7,884 nucleotides of DNA from Campylobacteraceae bacterium (GCA_027002755.1 JALWZI010000058.1:1-7884); one strand, 5' to 3'. Counted from the first letter of the stretch, positions 1-4,737 are shown. Notes: generated from the letters alone by a model not told the origin. Translations and numbers: made by a program.

Positions 1-2
1 CC

Positions 3-272
3 CTGGTGGTGCGGGTGCGGCAATTCTGCATCCTCGACAACGAACGCAAAGACGACTGGGTCCCCGGCGAATACGCCGTGGTCGATCCCGAGCTCTGCGT
101 CGCCTGCGATCAGTGCACCACCGTCTATAAATGTCCCCCCATGGCCTACAATGCCGAAGGAAAGATCGAGATCGACCCCTTCCTCTGCGCCGGCTGCGGG
201 GGGTGTCTGGAGATTGTCTGCCCGACCGATGCGTTCAAGCTGGATGAAGAGAAGAGTGGAGGAGGGAAGTGA
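3..272 (+). CDS. iorA: Indolepyruvate ferredoxin oxidoreductase alpha subunit, C-terminal fragment
   Basis: This is the last 89 codons of a gene that enters from the left edge; the frame is open to the window start, so the GTG at 6 is probably internal. The visible part is a two-cluster ferredoxin domain: first C-x2-C-x2-C-x5-C-P (CVACDQC...CP), then C-x2-C-x2-C-x4-C-P (CAGCGGC...CP), each expected to hold a [4Fe-4S] cluster. In IorA this domain follows the thiamine-diphosphate domains and passes electrons to ferredoxin. The identification rests on the next gene, which encodes the matching gamma-type subunit, and on the ligase after it. The holoenzyme interconverts arylpyruvate + CoA and arylacetyl-CoA + CO2 + reduced ferredoxin in the cytoplasm. 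The C-terminal tail (EEKSGGGK) is charged and low in complexity. Alternative: the ferredoxin part of another 2-oxoacid oxidoreductase. The specificity cannot be read from this fragment. Confidence 0.82.
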   Translation: MVVRVRQFCILDNERKDDWVPGEYAVVDPELCVACDQCTTVYKCPPMAYNAEGKIEIDPFLCAGCGGCLEIVCPTDAFKLDEEKSGGGK

Positions 273-276
273 TGTT

Positions 277-308
277 ATTGGTGTATTGGTGTATTGGTAT
301 ATTGGAGA
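277..308 (+). repeat. Octamer tandem array, ATTGGTGT type, 4 units
   Basis: There are four consecutive 8-nt units starting at 277, 285, 293 and 301: the first two are identical, the third has one change, and the fourth keeps ATTGG. The array starts 4 nt after the iorA stop codon. On the minus strand each unit ends in CCAAT and three of four in ACCAAT, which links it to the RACCAAT heptamers at 1105-1132, with one extra base per unit. It forms one end of the inverted composite element. Confidence 0.85.
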
Positions 309-310
309 AA

Positions 311-345
311 GTCGGCAGTCGGCAGTCGGCAGTCGGCAGTGAGAG
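311..345 (+). repeat. Heptamer tandem array, GTCGGCA type, 4 perfect units
   Basis: Four perfect GTCGGCA units start at 311, 318, 325 and 332, followed by one decayed unit (339-345). On the minus strand the repeat reads ACTGCCG, which matches the ACTATCG units at 2571-2584 in 5 of 7 positions. It therefore looks like an inverted member of the same ACTNNNN heptamer family. Confidence 0.88.
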
Positions 346-357
346 AGGTCATTGGGG

Positions 358-375
358 GCAGGGCTTCAGCCCTGC
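358..375. repeat. Palindromic stem-loop GCAGGGC-TTCA-GCCCTGC
   Basis: A perfect inverted repeat with a 7-8 bp GC-rich stem and a 2-4 nt loop; on the minus strand the loop reads TGAA. No T-tract follows on either strand, so a simple rho-independent terminator is unlikely. It is one of several GAA-loop palindromes in the spacers of this window. Just to its left, 347-357 is the exact reverse complement of CCCCAATGACC at 1102-1112. Confidence 0.8.
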
Positions 376-377
376 AT

Positions 378-395
378 GCGGGACTGAAATCCTGC
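378..395. repeat. Second palindrome with CTGAAA loop
   Basis: A six-pair stem (GCGGGA with TCCTGC, including one G-T pair) closes on a CTGAAA loop, two bases after the palindrome at 358-375. The two stems are related (GCAGGG against GCRGGA), which suggests a decayed duplication. No T-tract follows. Confidence 0.65.
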
Positions 396-407
396 CTCCG
401 TTTAACC

Positions 408-424
408 GCGTTGTGAAGCAACGC
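408..424. repeat. Palindrome GCGTTG-N5-CAACGC (inverted copy of the core hairpin)
   Basis: A six-pair perfect stem around TGAAG. Read on the minus strand it is GCGTTGCTTCACAACGC, which matches the core hairpin at 2518-2534 (GCGTTGCTTGGCAACGC) in 15 of 17 positions. This is the main link between the first spacer and the composite elements at 1045-1102 and 2513-2570, and it lies in the opposite orientation to them. Confidence 0.8.
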
Positions 425-430
425 CCCGAA

Positions 431-465
431 ATTCCCCATTCCCCATTCCTCATTCCTCATTTCTC
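431..465 (+). repeat. Heptamer tandem array, ATTCCCC/ATTCCTC type, 5 units
   Basis: Five consecutive 7-nt units start at 431, 438, 445, 452 and 459. The first two are ATTCCCC, the next two ATTCCTC, and the last is ATTTCTC. On the minus strand they read GRGGAAT or GAGAAAT, a purine-rich heptamer like the GRRGATK arrays at 1011-1045 and 2479-2513, but in the reverse orientation. Confidence 0.88.
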
Positions 466-476
466 CCGAAGGGAGG
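463..476 (+). promoter_or_regulatory. iorB ribosome binding site within a small hairpin
   Basis: The Shine-Dalgarno sequence GGGAGG (471-476) lies 7 nt before the iorB ATG at 484. It forms the 3' arm of CTCCC-GAA-GGGAG (463-475), whose 5' arm overlaps the last heptamer of the ATTCCYC array. Pairing of these arms would partly hide the ribosome binding site. The hairpin is seen in the sequence; an effect on translation is inferred. Confidence 0.6.
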
Positions 477-483
477 TTGCGTC

Positions 484-1023
484 ATGAAATACCAAACCGT
501 TATCGCCGGATTCGGCGGGCAGGGGGTGGTTTTTCTGGTCAAGGTGCTCGCACTCTGTGCAGGGAATCGGGATCTGAAGTTCCTGGGAACGGAGAATCAC
601 GGGATGAGCCAGCGGGGCGGGGCGGTCAGCTGCGATATCAAGATCGGCGACTTCTCCAACCCGGTCATCGATAGAGGCCAGGCCGATCTGCTCATCGGTC
701 TGGACGCCAACGAAGCCCTGCGCAATCTGCAGCTGCTCAAAGAGGGCGGCCATGTGGTGAGCAACGCCCAGGAGCCCTTCCCGGAGGGGCTGCCGTTCCA
801 TGTCCACACCATCGACGCCAACGCTCGGGCCCTGGCCGGAGAGTTCCCCATCCAGGGGCTCAATGTCTTCATGCTGGGGGTGACGCTGGCCACAGTGCCC
901 GATTTCCCCTTCAGCATCGAAGAGATCGAAACGGCCCTGCGGCAGATCAATGCCAAGGTGGCGGATCAGAATATTGAGGTGCTGCACCATGCCCTTGCTG
1001 ACGCGAGGGAAATTGAGAATTAA
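484..1023 (+). CDS. iorB: Indolepyruvate ferredoxin oxidoreductase beta subunit
   Basis: A 179-residue protein with the pyruvate/2-oxoacid:ferredoxin oxidoreductase gamma domain over nearly its whole length. The signature GFGGQGV is at residues 9-15, and the family segment ENHGMSQRGG follows at about residues 37-46. The gamma domain pairs with IorA to bind CoA and complete the enzyme that interconverts arylpyruvates and arylacetyl-CoA with ferredoxin. It is cytoplasmic, oxygen-sensitive and without a signal peptide. The length is close to, or slightly under, what is usual for IorB. The ATG at 484 is supported by GGGAGG 7 nt upstream. It sits 211 nt after iorA, an unusually wide gap for paired subunits, and the gap is filled with repeats. 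The last residues (EIEN) and the TAA stop are encoded by the heptamer array that starts at 1011, so the native C-terminus may have been replaced or extended. Substrate specificity (indole, phenyl or hydroxyphenyl pyruvate) is inferred from the family and from the adjacent ligase. Confidence 0.87.
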   Translation: MKYQTVIAGFGGQGVVFLVKVLALCAGNRDLKFLGTENHGMSQRGGAVSCDIKIGDFSNPVIDRGQADLLIGLDANEALRNLQLLKEGGHVVSNAQEPFPEGLPFHVHTIDANARALAGEFPIQGLNVFMLGVTLATVPDFPFSIEEIETALRQINAKVADQNIEVLHHALADAREIEN

Positions 1024-1045
1024 GGATGGAGAATGGAGGATTACG
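1011..1045 (+). repeat. Purine-rich heptamer array overlapping the iorB stop codon
   Basis: Five 7-nt units start at 1011, 1018, 1025, 1032 and 1039, with the pattern RATKRAG and a decayed last unit (GATTACG). The first two units lie in coding sequence, and the iorB TAA (1021-1023) is inside the second unit. The array runs directly into the 58-bp core at 1045, as the related array at 2479-2513 does. Confidence 0.82.
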
Positions 1046-1102
1046 GTTTGCGTTGCAGGGCAACGCCTTTGTTGAAATCGTCGCCGAAGGCGACACCGTA
1101 AC
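1045..1102 (+). repeat. 58-bp composite dyad element, copy A
   Basis: It matches 2513-2570 at 53 of 58 positions without gaps. It contains two perfect hairpins: GCGTTGC-AGG-GCAACGC (1050-1066, 7 bp) and GTCGCC-GAA-GGCGAC (1080-1094, 6 bp). All five differences between the copies fall outside the stems: two in the first loop, two in the linker and one after the second hairpin. A purine heptamer array lies on its left and an RACYAAT array on its right. Confidence 0.9.
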
Positions 1103-1104
1103 CC

Positions 1105-1132
1105 CAATGACCAATAACTAATAACCAATAAC
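1105..1132 (+). repeat. Heptamer tandem array, YAATRAC type, 4 units
   Basis: Four 7-nt units start at 1105, 1112, 1119 and 1126. Shifted in phase they read RACYAAT, the same family as the ACTANNN array at 2571-2619. CCCCAATGACC at 1102-1112 occurs reverse-complemented at 347-357. Confidence 0.88.
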
Positions 1133-1152
1133 GCCGCTGAAAGCGGCAATCC
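1133..1152 (+). repeat. GAA-loop palindrome followed by GGCAATCC, before paaK
   Basis: GCCGCT-GAA-AGCGGC (1133-1147) is a perfect 6-bp stem with a GAA loop, and GGCAATCC (1145-1152) begins in its 3' arm. A GAAA-loop stem followed by GGCAATCC also occurs on the minus strand between groEL and the desulfidase gene (7352-7328). The paaK ribosome binding site AGGAGG (1160-1165) follows and is not hidden by this stem. Confidence 0.65.
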
Positions 1153-1172
1153 GACTGAAAGGAGGAAATCAA

Positions 1173-2468
1173 ATGATCTGGAACACGGTGGAGAGCGCTT
1201 CGAGGGAGGCGATCGAAGCGATACAGCTGAAACGACTGCAGGAGACGGCTCGGCGGGTCTATGCGATTAATCCCTTTTACAAAGAGAAGTTCGAGGAGCG
1301 GGGGATCACGCCGGAGGATATCCGTTCCCTGGAGGATCTGCAACGGCTCCCTTTTACCCGCAAGCAGGATCTGCGCAACCACTACCCTTTCGGCCTCTTC
1401 TGTGTCCCCATGAGCGAGGTGGTACGGATCCACAGCTCCAGCGGGACGACGGGCAAACCGACAGTGGTGGGGTACAACGCCCACGATATGGAGGTCTGGA
1501 ACGAGGTGATGGCACGGGTCTATACGATGTCGGGCGTGGGGGCCGAGGATGTGGTCCACAACGCCTACGGCTACGGGCTCTTCACCGGGGGGCTGGGCTT
1601 TCACTACGGCGCCGAGAAGGTGGGGGCGACGGTGGTGCCTGCCAGCGGCGGATTCACCGACCGGCAATTGATGCTGATGCGGGATTTCGGCGTGACCGTC
1701 TTGGCCTGTACCCCCAGTTTCGCCCTGCATCTGGCGGAGGTGGCGGCTAAAGCCGGCAGCGAATTCCGCAAGGACTACAAGCTCAAAGTGGGGATCTTCG
1801 GCGCCGAGCCCACCAGCGAAGGGCTCAAGAAGGAGGTGGCAAAAGCCTGGGGGATCGAATACCGTGAGGTCTACGGACTTTCGGAGATCATCGGCCCCGG
1901 GGTCAGCTGCAGCTGCTCCCACAGCGACCGGCTCCATCTCTTCGAGGACCATTTCCTGCCCGAGATCATCGATCCCGAGACCGGAGAGGTGCTGCCGGAA
2001 GGGGAGCGGGGCGAGCTGGTCATCACGACATTGAGCAAGCAGGCACTGCCCATCATCCGCTACCGCACCGGCGATATCACTTCGCTGGTCAAAGAGCCCT
2101 GTGGCTGCGGCCGGACGATGGTAAGGATGGAGAGCATCGTGGGTCGGGCCGACGATATGCTCATCGTCAACGGGGTCAACGTCTACCCCTCCCAGGTGGA
2201 GCATGTGATCGCCAACGCTGAAGGGGTGACGTTGAACTACCAGATCATTGCCGAGAAGAAGGGGCATCTGGACAAGCTGGAGATCATGGTGGAGGTGAGT
2301 GAGGAGATCATGACCGACAATGTGGGCGAACTGGAACGCATCCGCAAGGAGATCCAGGCCAGCCTGCTCAATAATCTCTACATCAATGCCGACGTCAAAC
2401 TGGTCGAGCCCAACACCATCGAGCGGAGTATGGGCAAAGCGGTGAGGGTGGTCGACAAGCGTCGGTGA
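1173..2468 (+). CDS. paaK: Phenylacetate-CoA ligase family protein
   Basis: A 431-residue AMP-forming acyl-CoA ligase of the PaaK type, which activates an arylacetate with ATP and CoA to arylacetyl-CoA + AMP + PPi in the cytoplasm. Visible motifs in order are: the phosphate-binding loop SSSGTTGKP at 88-96, VYGLSE at 233-238, YRTGD at 297-301, CGCGR at 310-314, the hinge region [17 protein letters not shown] near 324-340, and the C-terminal GKAVRV with K422 as the likely catalytic lysine of the swinging domain. The length is normal for the family. Cys246, Cys248, His250, Cys310 and Cys312 could form a metal site (inference). The ATG at 1173 has AGGAGG 7 nt upstream. It follows iorAB, which produces or consumes the same arylacetyl-CoA, as in other IOR-PaaK clusters. 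A stem-loop spans its stop codon (2453-2478). The true substrate may be phenylacetate, indoleacetate or hydroxyphenylacetate. Confidence 0.88.
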   Translation: MIWNTVESASREAIEAIQLKRLQETARRVYAINPFYKEKFEERGITPEDIRSLEDLQRLPFTRKQDLRNHYPFGLFCVPMSEVVRIHSSSGTTGKPTVVGYNAHDMEVWNEVMARVYTMSGVGAEDVVHNAYGYGLFTGGLGFHYGAEKVGATVVPASGGFTDRQLMLMRDFGVTVLACTPSFALHLAEVAAKAGSEFRKDYKLKVGIFGAEPTSEGLKKEVAKAWGIEYREVYGLSEIIGPGVSCSCSHSDRLHLFEDHFLPEIIDPETGEVLPEGERGELVITTLSKQALPIIRYRTGDITSLVKEPCGCGRTMVRMESIVGRADDMLIVNGVNVYPSQVEHVIANAEGVTLNYQIIAEKKGHLDKLEIMVEVSEEIMTDNVGELERIRKEIQASLLNNLYINADVKLVEPNTIERSMGKAVRVVDKRR

Positions 2469-2478
2469 CGCTTTGTCG
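2453..2478 (+). other. Stem-loop spanning the paaK stop codon
   Basis: The arms 2453-2463 and 2467-2478 pair over 11 bp with one bulged base and a GGT loop (2464-2466). The TGA stop (2466-2468) lies at the loop and the start of the 3' arm. No T-run follows (GGATGGAAG), so a classical intrinsic terminator is unlikely. A role in mRNA 3'-end stability or ribosome pausing is possible but inferred. Confidence 0.6.
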
Positions 2479-2513
2479 GATGGAAGATGGAAGATTGAAG
2501 ATGGAAAATGAAG
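2479..2513 (+). repeat. Purine-rich heptamer array, GATGGAA type, 4-5 units
   Basis: Four 7-nt units start at 2479, 2486, 2493 and 2500 (three GATGGAA, one GATTGAA), with a decayed fifth at 2507. The array begins 11 nt after the paaK stop and runs straight into the 58-bp core, the same arrangement as the array at 1011-1045. Confidence 0.88.
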
Positions 2514-2570
2514 GTTTGCGTTGCTTGGCAACGCCTTTATTCAAATCGTCGCCGAAGGCGACACCGAAAC
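2513..2570 (+). repeat. 58-bp composite dyad element, copy B
   Basis: The second copy of the core at 1045-1102, with 53 of 58 positions identical. Its hairpins are GCGTTGC-TTG-GCAACGC (2518-2534) and GTCGCC-GAA-GGCGAC (2548-2562). Both stems are unchanged between copies, while the loop of the first hairpin differs. The flanking heptamer arrays differ in sequence but not in arrangement. Confidence 0.9.
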
Positions 2571-2619
2571 ACTATCGACTATCGACTAGAGACTAACGAC
2601 TAAAAACTAAGGACTAAAT
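2571..2619 (+). repeat. Heptamer tandem array, ACTANNN type, 7 units
   Basis: Seven consecutive 7-nt units start at 2571, 2578, 2585, 2592, 2599, 2606 and 2613. ACTA is invariant in all seven and the last three bases vary. The array ends one base before the ATG of the ACT gene. It is the longest heptamer array in the window. Confidence 0.92.
2609..2613 (+). promoter_or_regulatory. Shine-Dalgarno of the ACT gene formed by two repeat units
   Basis: AAGGA is the only purine-rich match before the ATG at 2621 and lies 7 nt upstream. It is made by the end of unit six (ACTAAGG) and the first base of unit seven. The ribosome binding site is therefore repeat-derived. Confidence 0.6.
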
Positions 2620-2620
2620 C

Positions 2621-3043
2621 ATGAGCAAATCGGTCAAACAACTTTCGGTCTTTCTGGAGAACAAGGTCGGACGGCTGGGCGAGGTGACGGGGATCCTGGC
2701 GAAGGCGGGGATCCGGATCCGGAGTATCGAGCTGGTGGAGGCGGGGGATTTCGGGATCCTGCGTCTCATCGTCGCGGAGACGGAGCGGGCGAAGGAGCTG
2801 CTGGAGGCCGGGGGCTTCAGTGTCAAGGTCTCTCCGGTGATCGCCGTGGAGATCGCCCATGAGTCGGGTTGTTTCCACCGGATCGTCTCCCTCTTGGCCG
2901 CCGAGGGGATCAACATCCAGTACGCCTACACCTGTCACGGCGGACCCCTGGGGATCTTCATCCTCAAGACCGACCGGGTGGAGATGCTCCGGGCCGTGGA
3001 GGTGCTGGAGAGTGACGGGGTGAAGGTGCTCGATGCAGTTTGA
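2621..3043 (+). CDS. Tandem ACT domain protein, putative aromatic amino acid sensor
   Basis: A 140-residue protein made of two ACT domains with no catalytic domain. The first covers about residues 7-70, with the typical NKVGRLGEVTGILAKAGIRI ligand-site turn at 14-33. The second covers about 73-138 (SGCFHRIVSLLAAEGINIQYAYT). ACT domains usually bind amino acids and dimerise to control enzymes or transcription. Stand-alone double-ACT proteins are known next to PaaK-type ligases and indolepyruvate oxidoreductases, so sensing Phe, Tyr or Trp is a reasonable inference. It is cytoplasmic, with no signal peptide. The ATG at 2621 is set by the AAGGA at 2609-2613. The 3' end overlaps the thioesterase start by 11 nt, which implies translational coupling. 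It could act on the ligase or oxidoreductase directly, or on expression; the sequence does not decide. Confidence 0.85.
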   Translation: MSKSVKQLSVFLENKVGRLGEVTGILAKAGIRIRSIELVEAGDFGILRLIVAETERAKELLEAGGFSVKVSPVIAVEIAHESGCFHRIVSLLAAEGINIQYAYTCHGGPLGIFILKTDRVEMLRAVEVLESDGVKVLDAV

Positions 3044-3461
3044 GGAGCTGGATAGGCGGGACAGGGATTTCCTCTCCTACATCGGCGGAGAGCTGATGGA
3101 GCTGGGGGAGGGGCATGCCCGTCTGGCCTTCGCCATCCGTCCCCACCATATGCAGCACCTGGGGGTGGTCCACGGCGGAGCCATCGCCACCCTGGCGGAC
3201 CACTGCGGCTGGTATGCGGTGATCAGCCAGCTCGATCCGGGCTATACCAGTGTCACCATCGAGCTCAAGATCAACTACCTCAAGCCGGCCAGCGGAGAAC
3301 GCCTGCTGGCAGAGGCGAAAGTGATCAACCGTACCCGGCGCACCGCCTTCGCGACCATCGAGATCTTTGTGCGGGAGACCCTGGTGGCCTTCGCGACGGC
3401 CACCTACTCCATCGTGGATGAAGAACGACTCAAAAACAGGATCAGCCATGTTAAGCAATAG
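3033..3461 (+). CDS. PaaI-like hotdog-fold acyl-CoA thioesterase
   Basis: A 142-residue single hotdog domain. The active-site region MQHLGVVHGGAIATLAD (residues 40-56) carries the H-G-G turn (47-49) and the catalytic-type Asp56 of the PaaI/YbgC-like thioesterase group. The following SVTIELKINYLKP and the C-terminal strands complete the fold, and the length is normal. The expected reaction is hydrolysis of an (aryl)acyl-CoA to acid and CoA; PaaI does this for phenylacetyl-CoA derivatives in the phenylacetate pathway. The location after iorAB and paaK suggests arylacetyl-CoA as substrate, giving CoA release or overflow control (inference). It starts inside the end of the ACT gene, with GAAGGT (3022-3027) 5 nt upstream, and its last 14 nt overlap the next gene. 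It should act in the cytoplasm as an oligomer. Confidence 0.85.
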   Translation: MQFEELDRRDRDFLSYIGGELMELGEGHARLAFAIRPHHMQHLGVVHGGAIATLADHCGWYAVISQLDPGYTSVTIELKINYLKPASGERLLAEAKVINRTRRTAFATIEIFVRETLVAFATATYSIVDEERLKNRISHVKQ

Positions 3462-3924
3462 AGAAATTTCACAGAACTTCGAGGTGCAGATCAGCACACT
3501 CTACAACTGGCGCAAGACCAAGCCGCGGCTCTACCGCTATCTACAGAACGCCGATTTCAATTTCGAGCAGACCAAGGAGATCAATATCCTCCTCAAACGG
3601 TTCGCCCGGGAGATCGAGTGTGATCTGAGCATTCCGGAGATCCGGAACTTCATCGAATCGAAATTCGAAGCCCGGAGCATCGACGAGATCGAAGCGATGC
3701 ATCGCCTGCTCCTGCAGCTGCATCACCGGGAGCTCGGAGGCGAGAAGGGTCCGCTCTATTTCGGCTTCTACGACAAAGTCTCGCGGATGAACATCATCGA
3801 AAAGTACATCCTCTACAAACGGGTCCACAATTTCCGGGCGGAGAAACGGGAACTGAGCGACGAAACGATCCGGGAGTACTTCGAAGAGTTCCTCGACAGT
3901 GACAACTATGTGGTTGAGGAGTAG
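3448..3924 (+). CDS. Small protein with possible N-terminal helix-turn-helix, unrecognised
   Basis: A 158-residue protein. The reading frame is open further upstream to 3367, but those codons lie inside the thioesterase gene and translate to an Arg/Pro-rich shadow. The ATG at 3448 has AGGA (3438-3441) 6 nt upstream and gives a sensible N-terminus. Residues 4-30 (NREISQNFEVQISTLYNWRK...) look like a helix-turn-helix of the kind seen in transposase-like or Cro-like regulators. The remainder is mostly charged helix with no recognised domain, ending in an acidic tail. It overlaps the thioesterase by 14 nt and is the last gene of the cluster, ending 3 nt from a convergent gene. It could regulate the cluster, but DNA binding is inferred only from the short N-terminal pattern. 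No signal peptide or membrane segment is visible. Confidence 0.65.
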   Translation: MLSNREISQNFEVQISTLYNWRKTKPRLYRYLQNADFNFEQTKEINILLKRFAREIECDLSIPEIRNFIESKFEARSIDEIEAMHRLLLQLHHRELGGEKGPLYFGFYDKVSRMNIIEKYILYKRVHNFRAEKRELSDETIREYFEEFLDSDNYVVEE

Positions 3925-3927
3925 AGT

Positions 3928-4737
3928 TCAGGCGAGCCGATCGGCAAAGAGAGCCCGAAAGCCGCGGCGATAGAGGTCAGATTGCCGCTGCGGATCGTTG
4001 ACGGTATAGACTCCGCAGGCGATCCCCTGATCCCTCAGAAGATCGAGGGGGACGGAATCGGTAATCTCCTCGGCCACATGGTAGGCCTCCACCCCGAGTT
4101 CCTGCAGATAGGGGAGCAGGCGGGGAGGATGACACCCCTCTACCAGAGCGGCCAGAGAGAAGGGCGGTCGCTGTCGATGCAGTCGATAGAGATAGCGGTG
4201 GTTGAAGGAGGAGACGAGGATCGGCGGCAGCCCGGCGGCCGTCTCATATGTTTCGAGAAAGCACAGGGCTACCTCCTGATCCCCAAGGGTCGGCATATCC
4301 TTGATCTCGATATTGAGGGGAATCTGTTTCTCGTGGGCGAAATCCAGCACTTCCCGAAGTGTCGGCAGCTTCTGGGGCGGGAGTGTTTCGATCTCCCGGC
4401 GACGGATTTCCCCGGATCCAAGTGCCCCGAAAGGATCCCGTTTCCCGAACCAGCTGCCCGCATCCAGGCGGCGGAGTTCCGCCAGTGTGTAGTCGATGAC
4501 GCGCCGCGGGCGAAGTCCCCCGGGGAAGCACTCTTCTACGTCGGTGGTCCGTTCCAGACTCTCATCATGGCAGACGATCCACTCCCCGTCCCGGCTCAGC
4601 TGGACATCCAGTTCGATGAAATCACAGTGACCGACAGCCGCCTCGAAAGCGCTGAGCGTGTTCTCCGGCCGGATCGCACGCCATCCCCGGTGAGCCGCGA
4701 TCAGATGCTTTTTGGCGAAAGCGTCGTAAAAGCCCAT
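3928..4737 (-). CDS. Glycerophosphodiester phosphodiesterase, cytoplasmic
   Basis: A 269-residue GDPD-family TIM-barrel enzyme that hydrolyses glycerophosphodiesters to glycerol 3-phosphate and an alcohol, using a divalent metal. Visible family residues are H16-R-G at 16-18, PENT at 24-27, the metal-binding E42-L-D44 with Q46, H57-D58, and E144-I-K146 on the later strand. The C-terminal GVYTVND is also typical. A GTG at 4770 would add 11 residues, but the ATG at 4737 has AGGAG 5 nt upstream and places the HRG motif at the usual distance. There is no signal peptide, so a cytoplasmic UgpQ-like enzyme is likelier than a periplasmic GlpQ. An extended -10 lies upstream (4775-4783). Its stop is 3 nt from the stop of the convergent plus-strand gene, with no terminator between them. 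It is probably for phospholipid turnover or glycerol-phosphate scavenging. Confidence 0.88.
   Translation of the reverse strand: MGFYDAFAKKHLIAAHRGWRAIRPENTLSAFEAAVGHCDFIELDVQLSRDGEWIVCHDESLERTTDVEECFPGGLRPRRVIDYTLAELRRLDAGSWFGKRDPFGALGSGEIRRREIETLPPQKLPTLREVLDFAHEKQIPLNIEIKDMPTLGDQEVALCFLETYETAAGLPPILVSSFNHRYLYRLHRQRPPFSLAALVEGCHPPRLLPYLQELGVEAYHVAEEITDSVPLDLLRDQGIACGVYTVNDPQRQSDLYRRGFRALFADRLA

Noticed and set aside
311..465. CRISPR array
   Set aside because: The repeats are only 7-8 nt, contiguous without spacers, and no cas gene is present.
457..1149. A 230-codon open frame on the minus strand opposite iorB
   Set aside because: It covers iorB and parts of two repeat-filled spacers, has no recognisable motif, and is explained by the codon bias of the gene on the other strand.
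1041..2531. A 496-codon open frame on the minus strand opposite paaK
   Set aside because: It lies exactly antisense to a clear ligase gene, its translation is rich in His, Asp, Leu and Pro as expected for an antisense shadow in GC-rich DNA, it runs into the repeats on both sides, and it shows no domain.
1045..2570. Insertion sequence or composite transposon bounded by the two 58-bp cores
   Set aside because: The DNA between them is paaK, an integral gene of the cluster; there is no transposase, and the copies are better explained as separate insertions of a small non-coding element.
3925..3927. Terminator between the plus-strand cluster and the convergent phosphodiesterase gene
   Set aside because: The stops are only 3 nt apart and no stem with a T-tract is visible around them.
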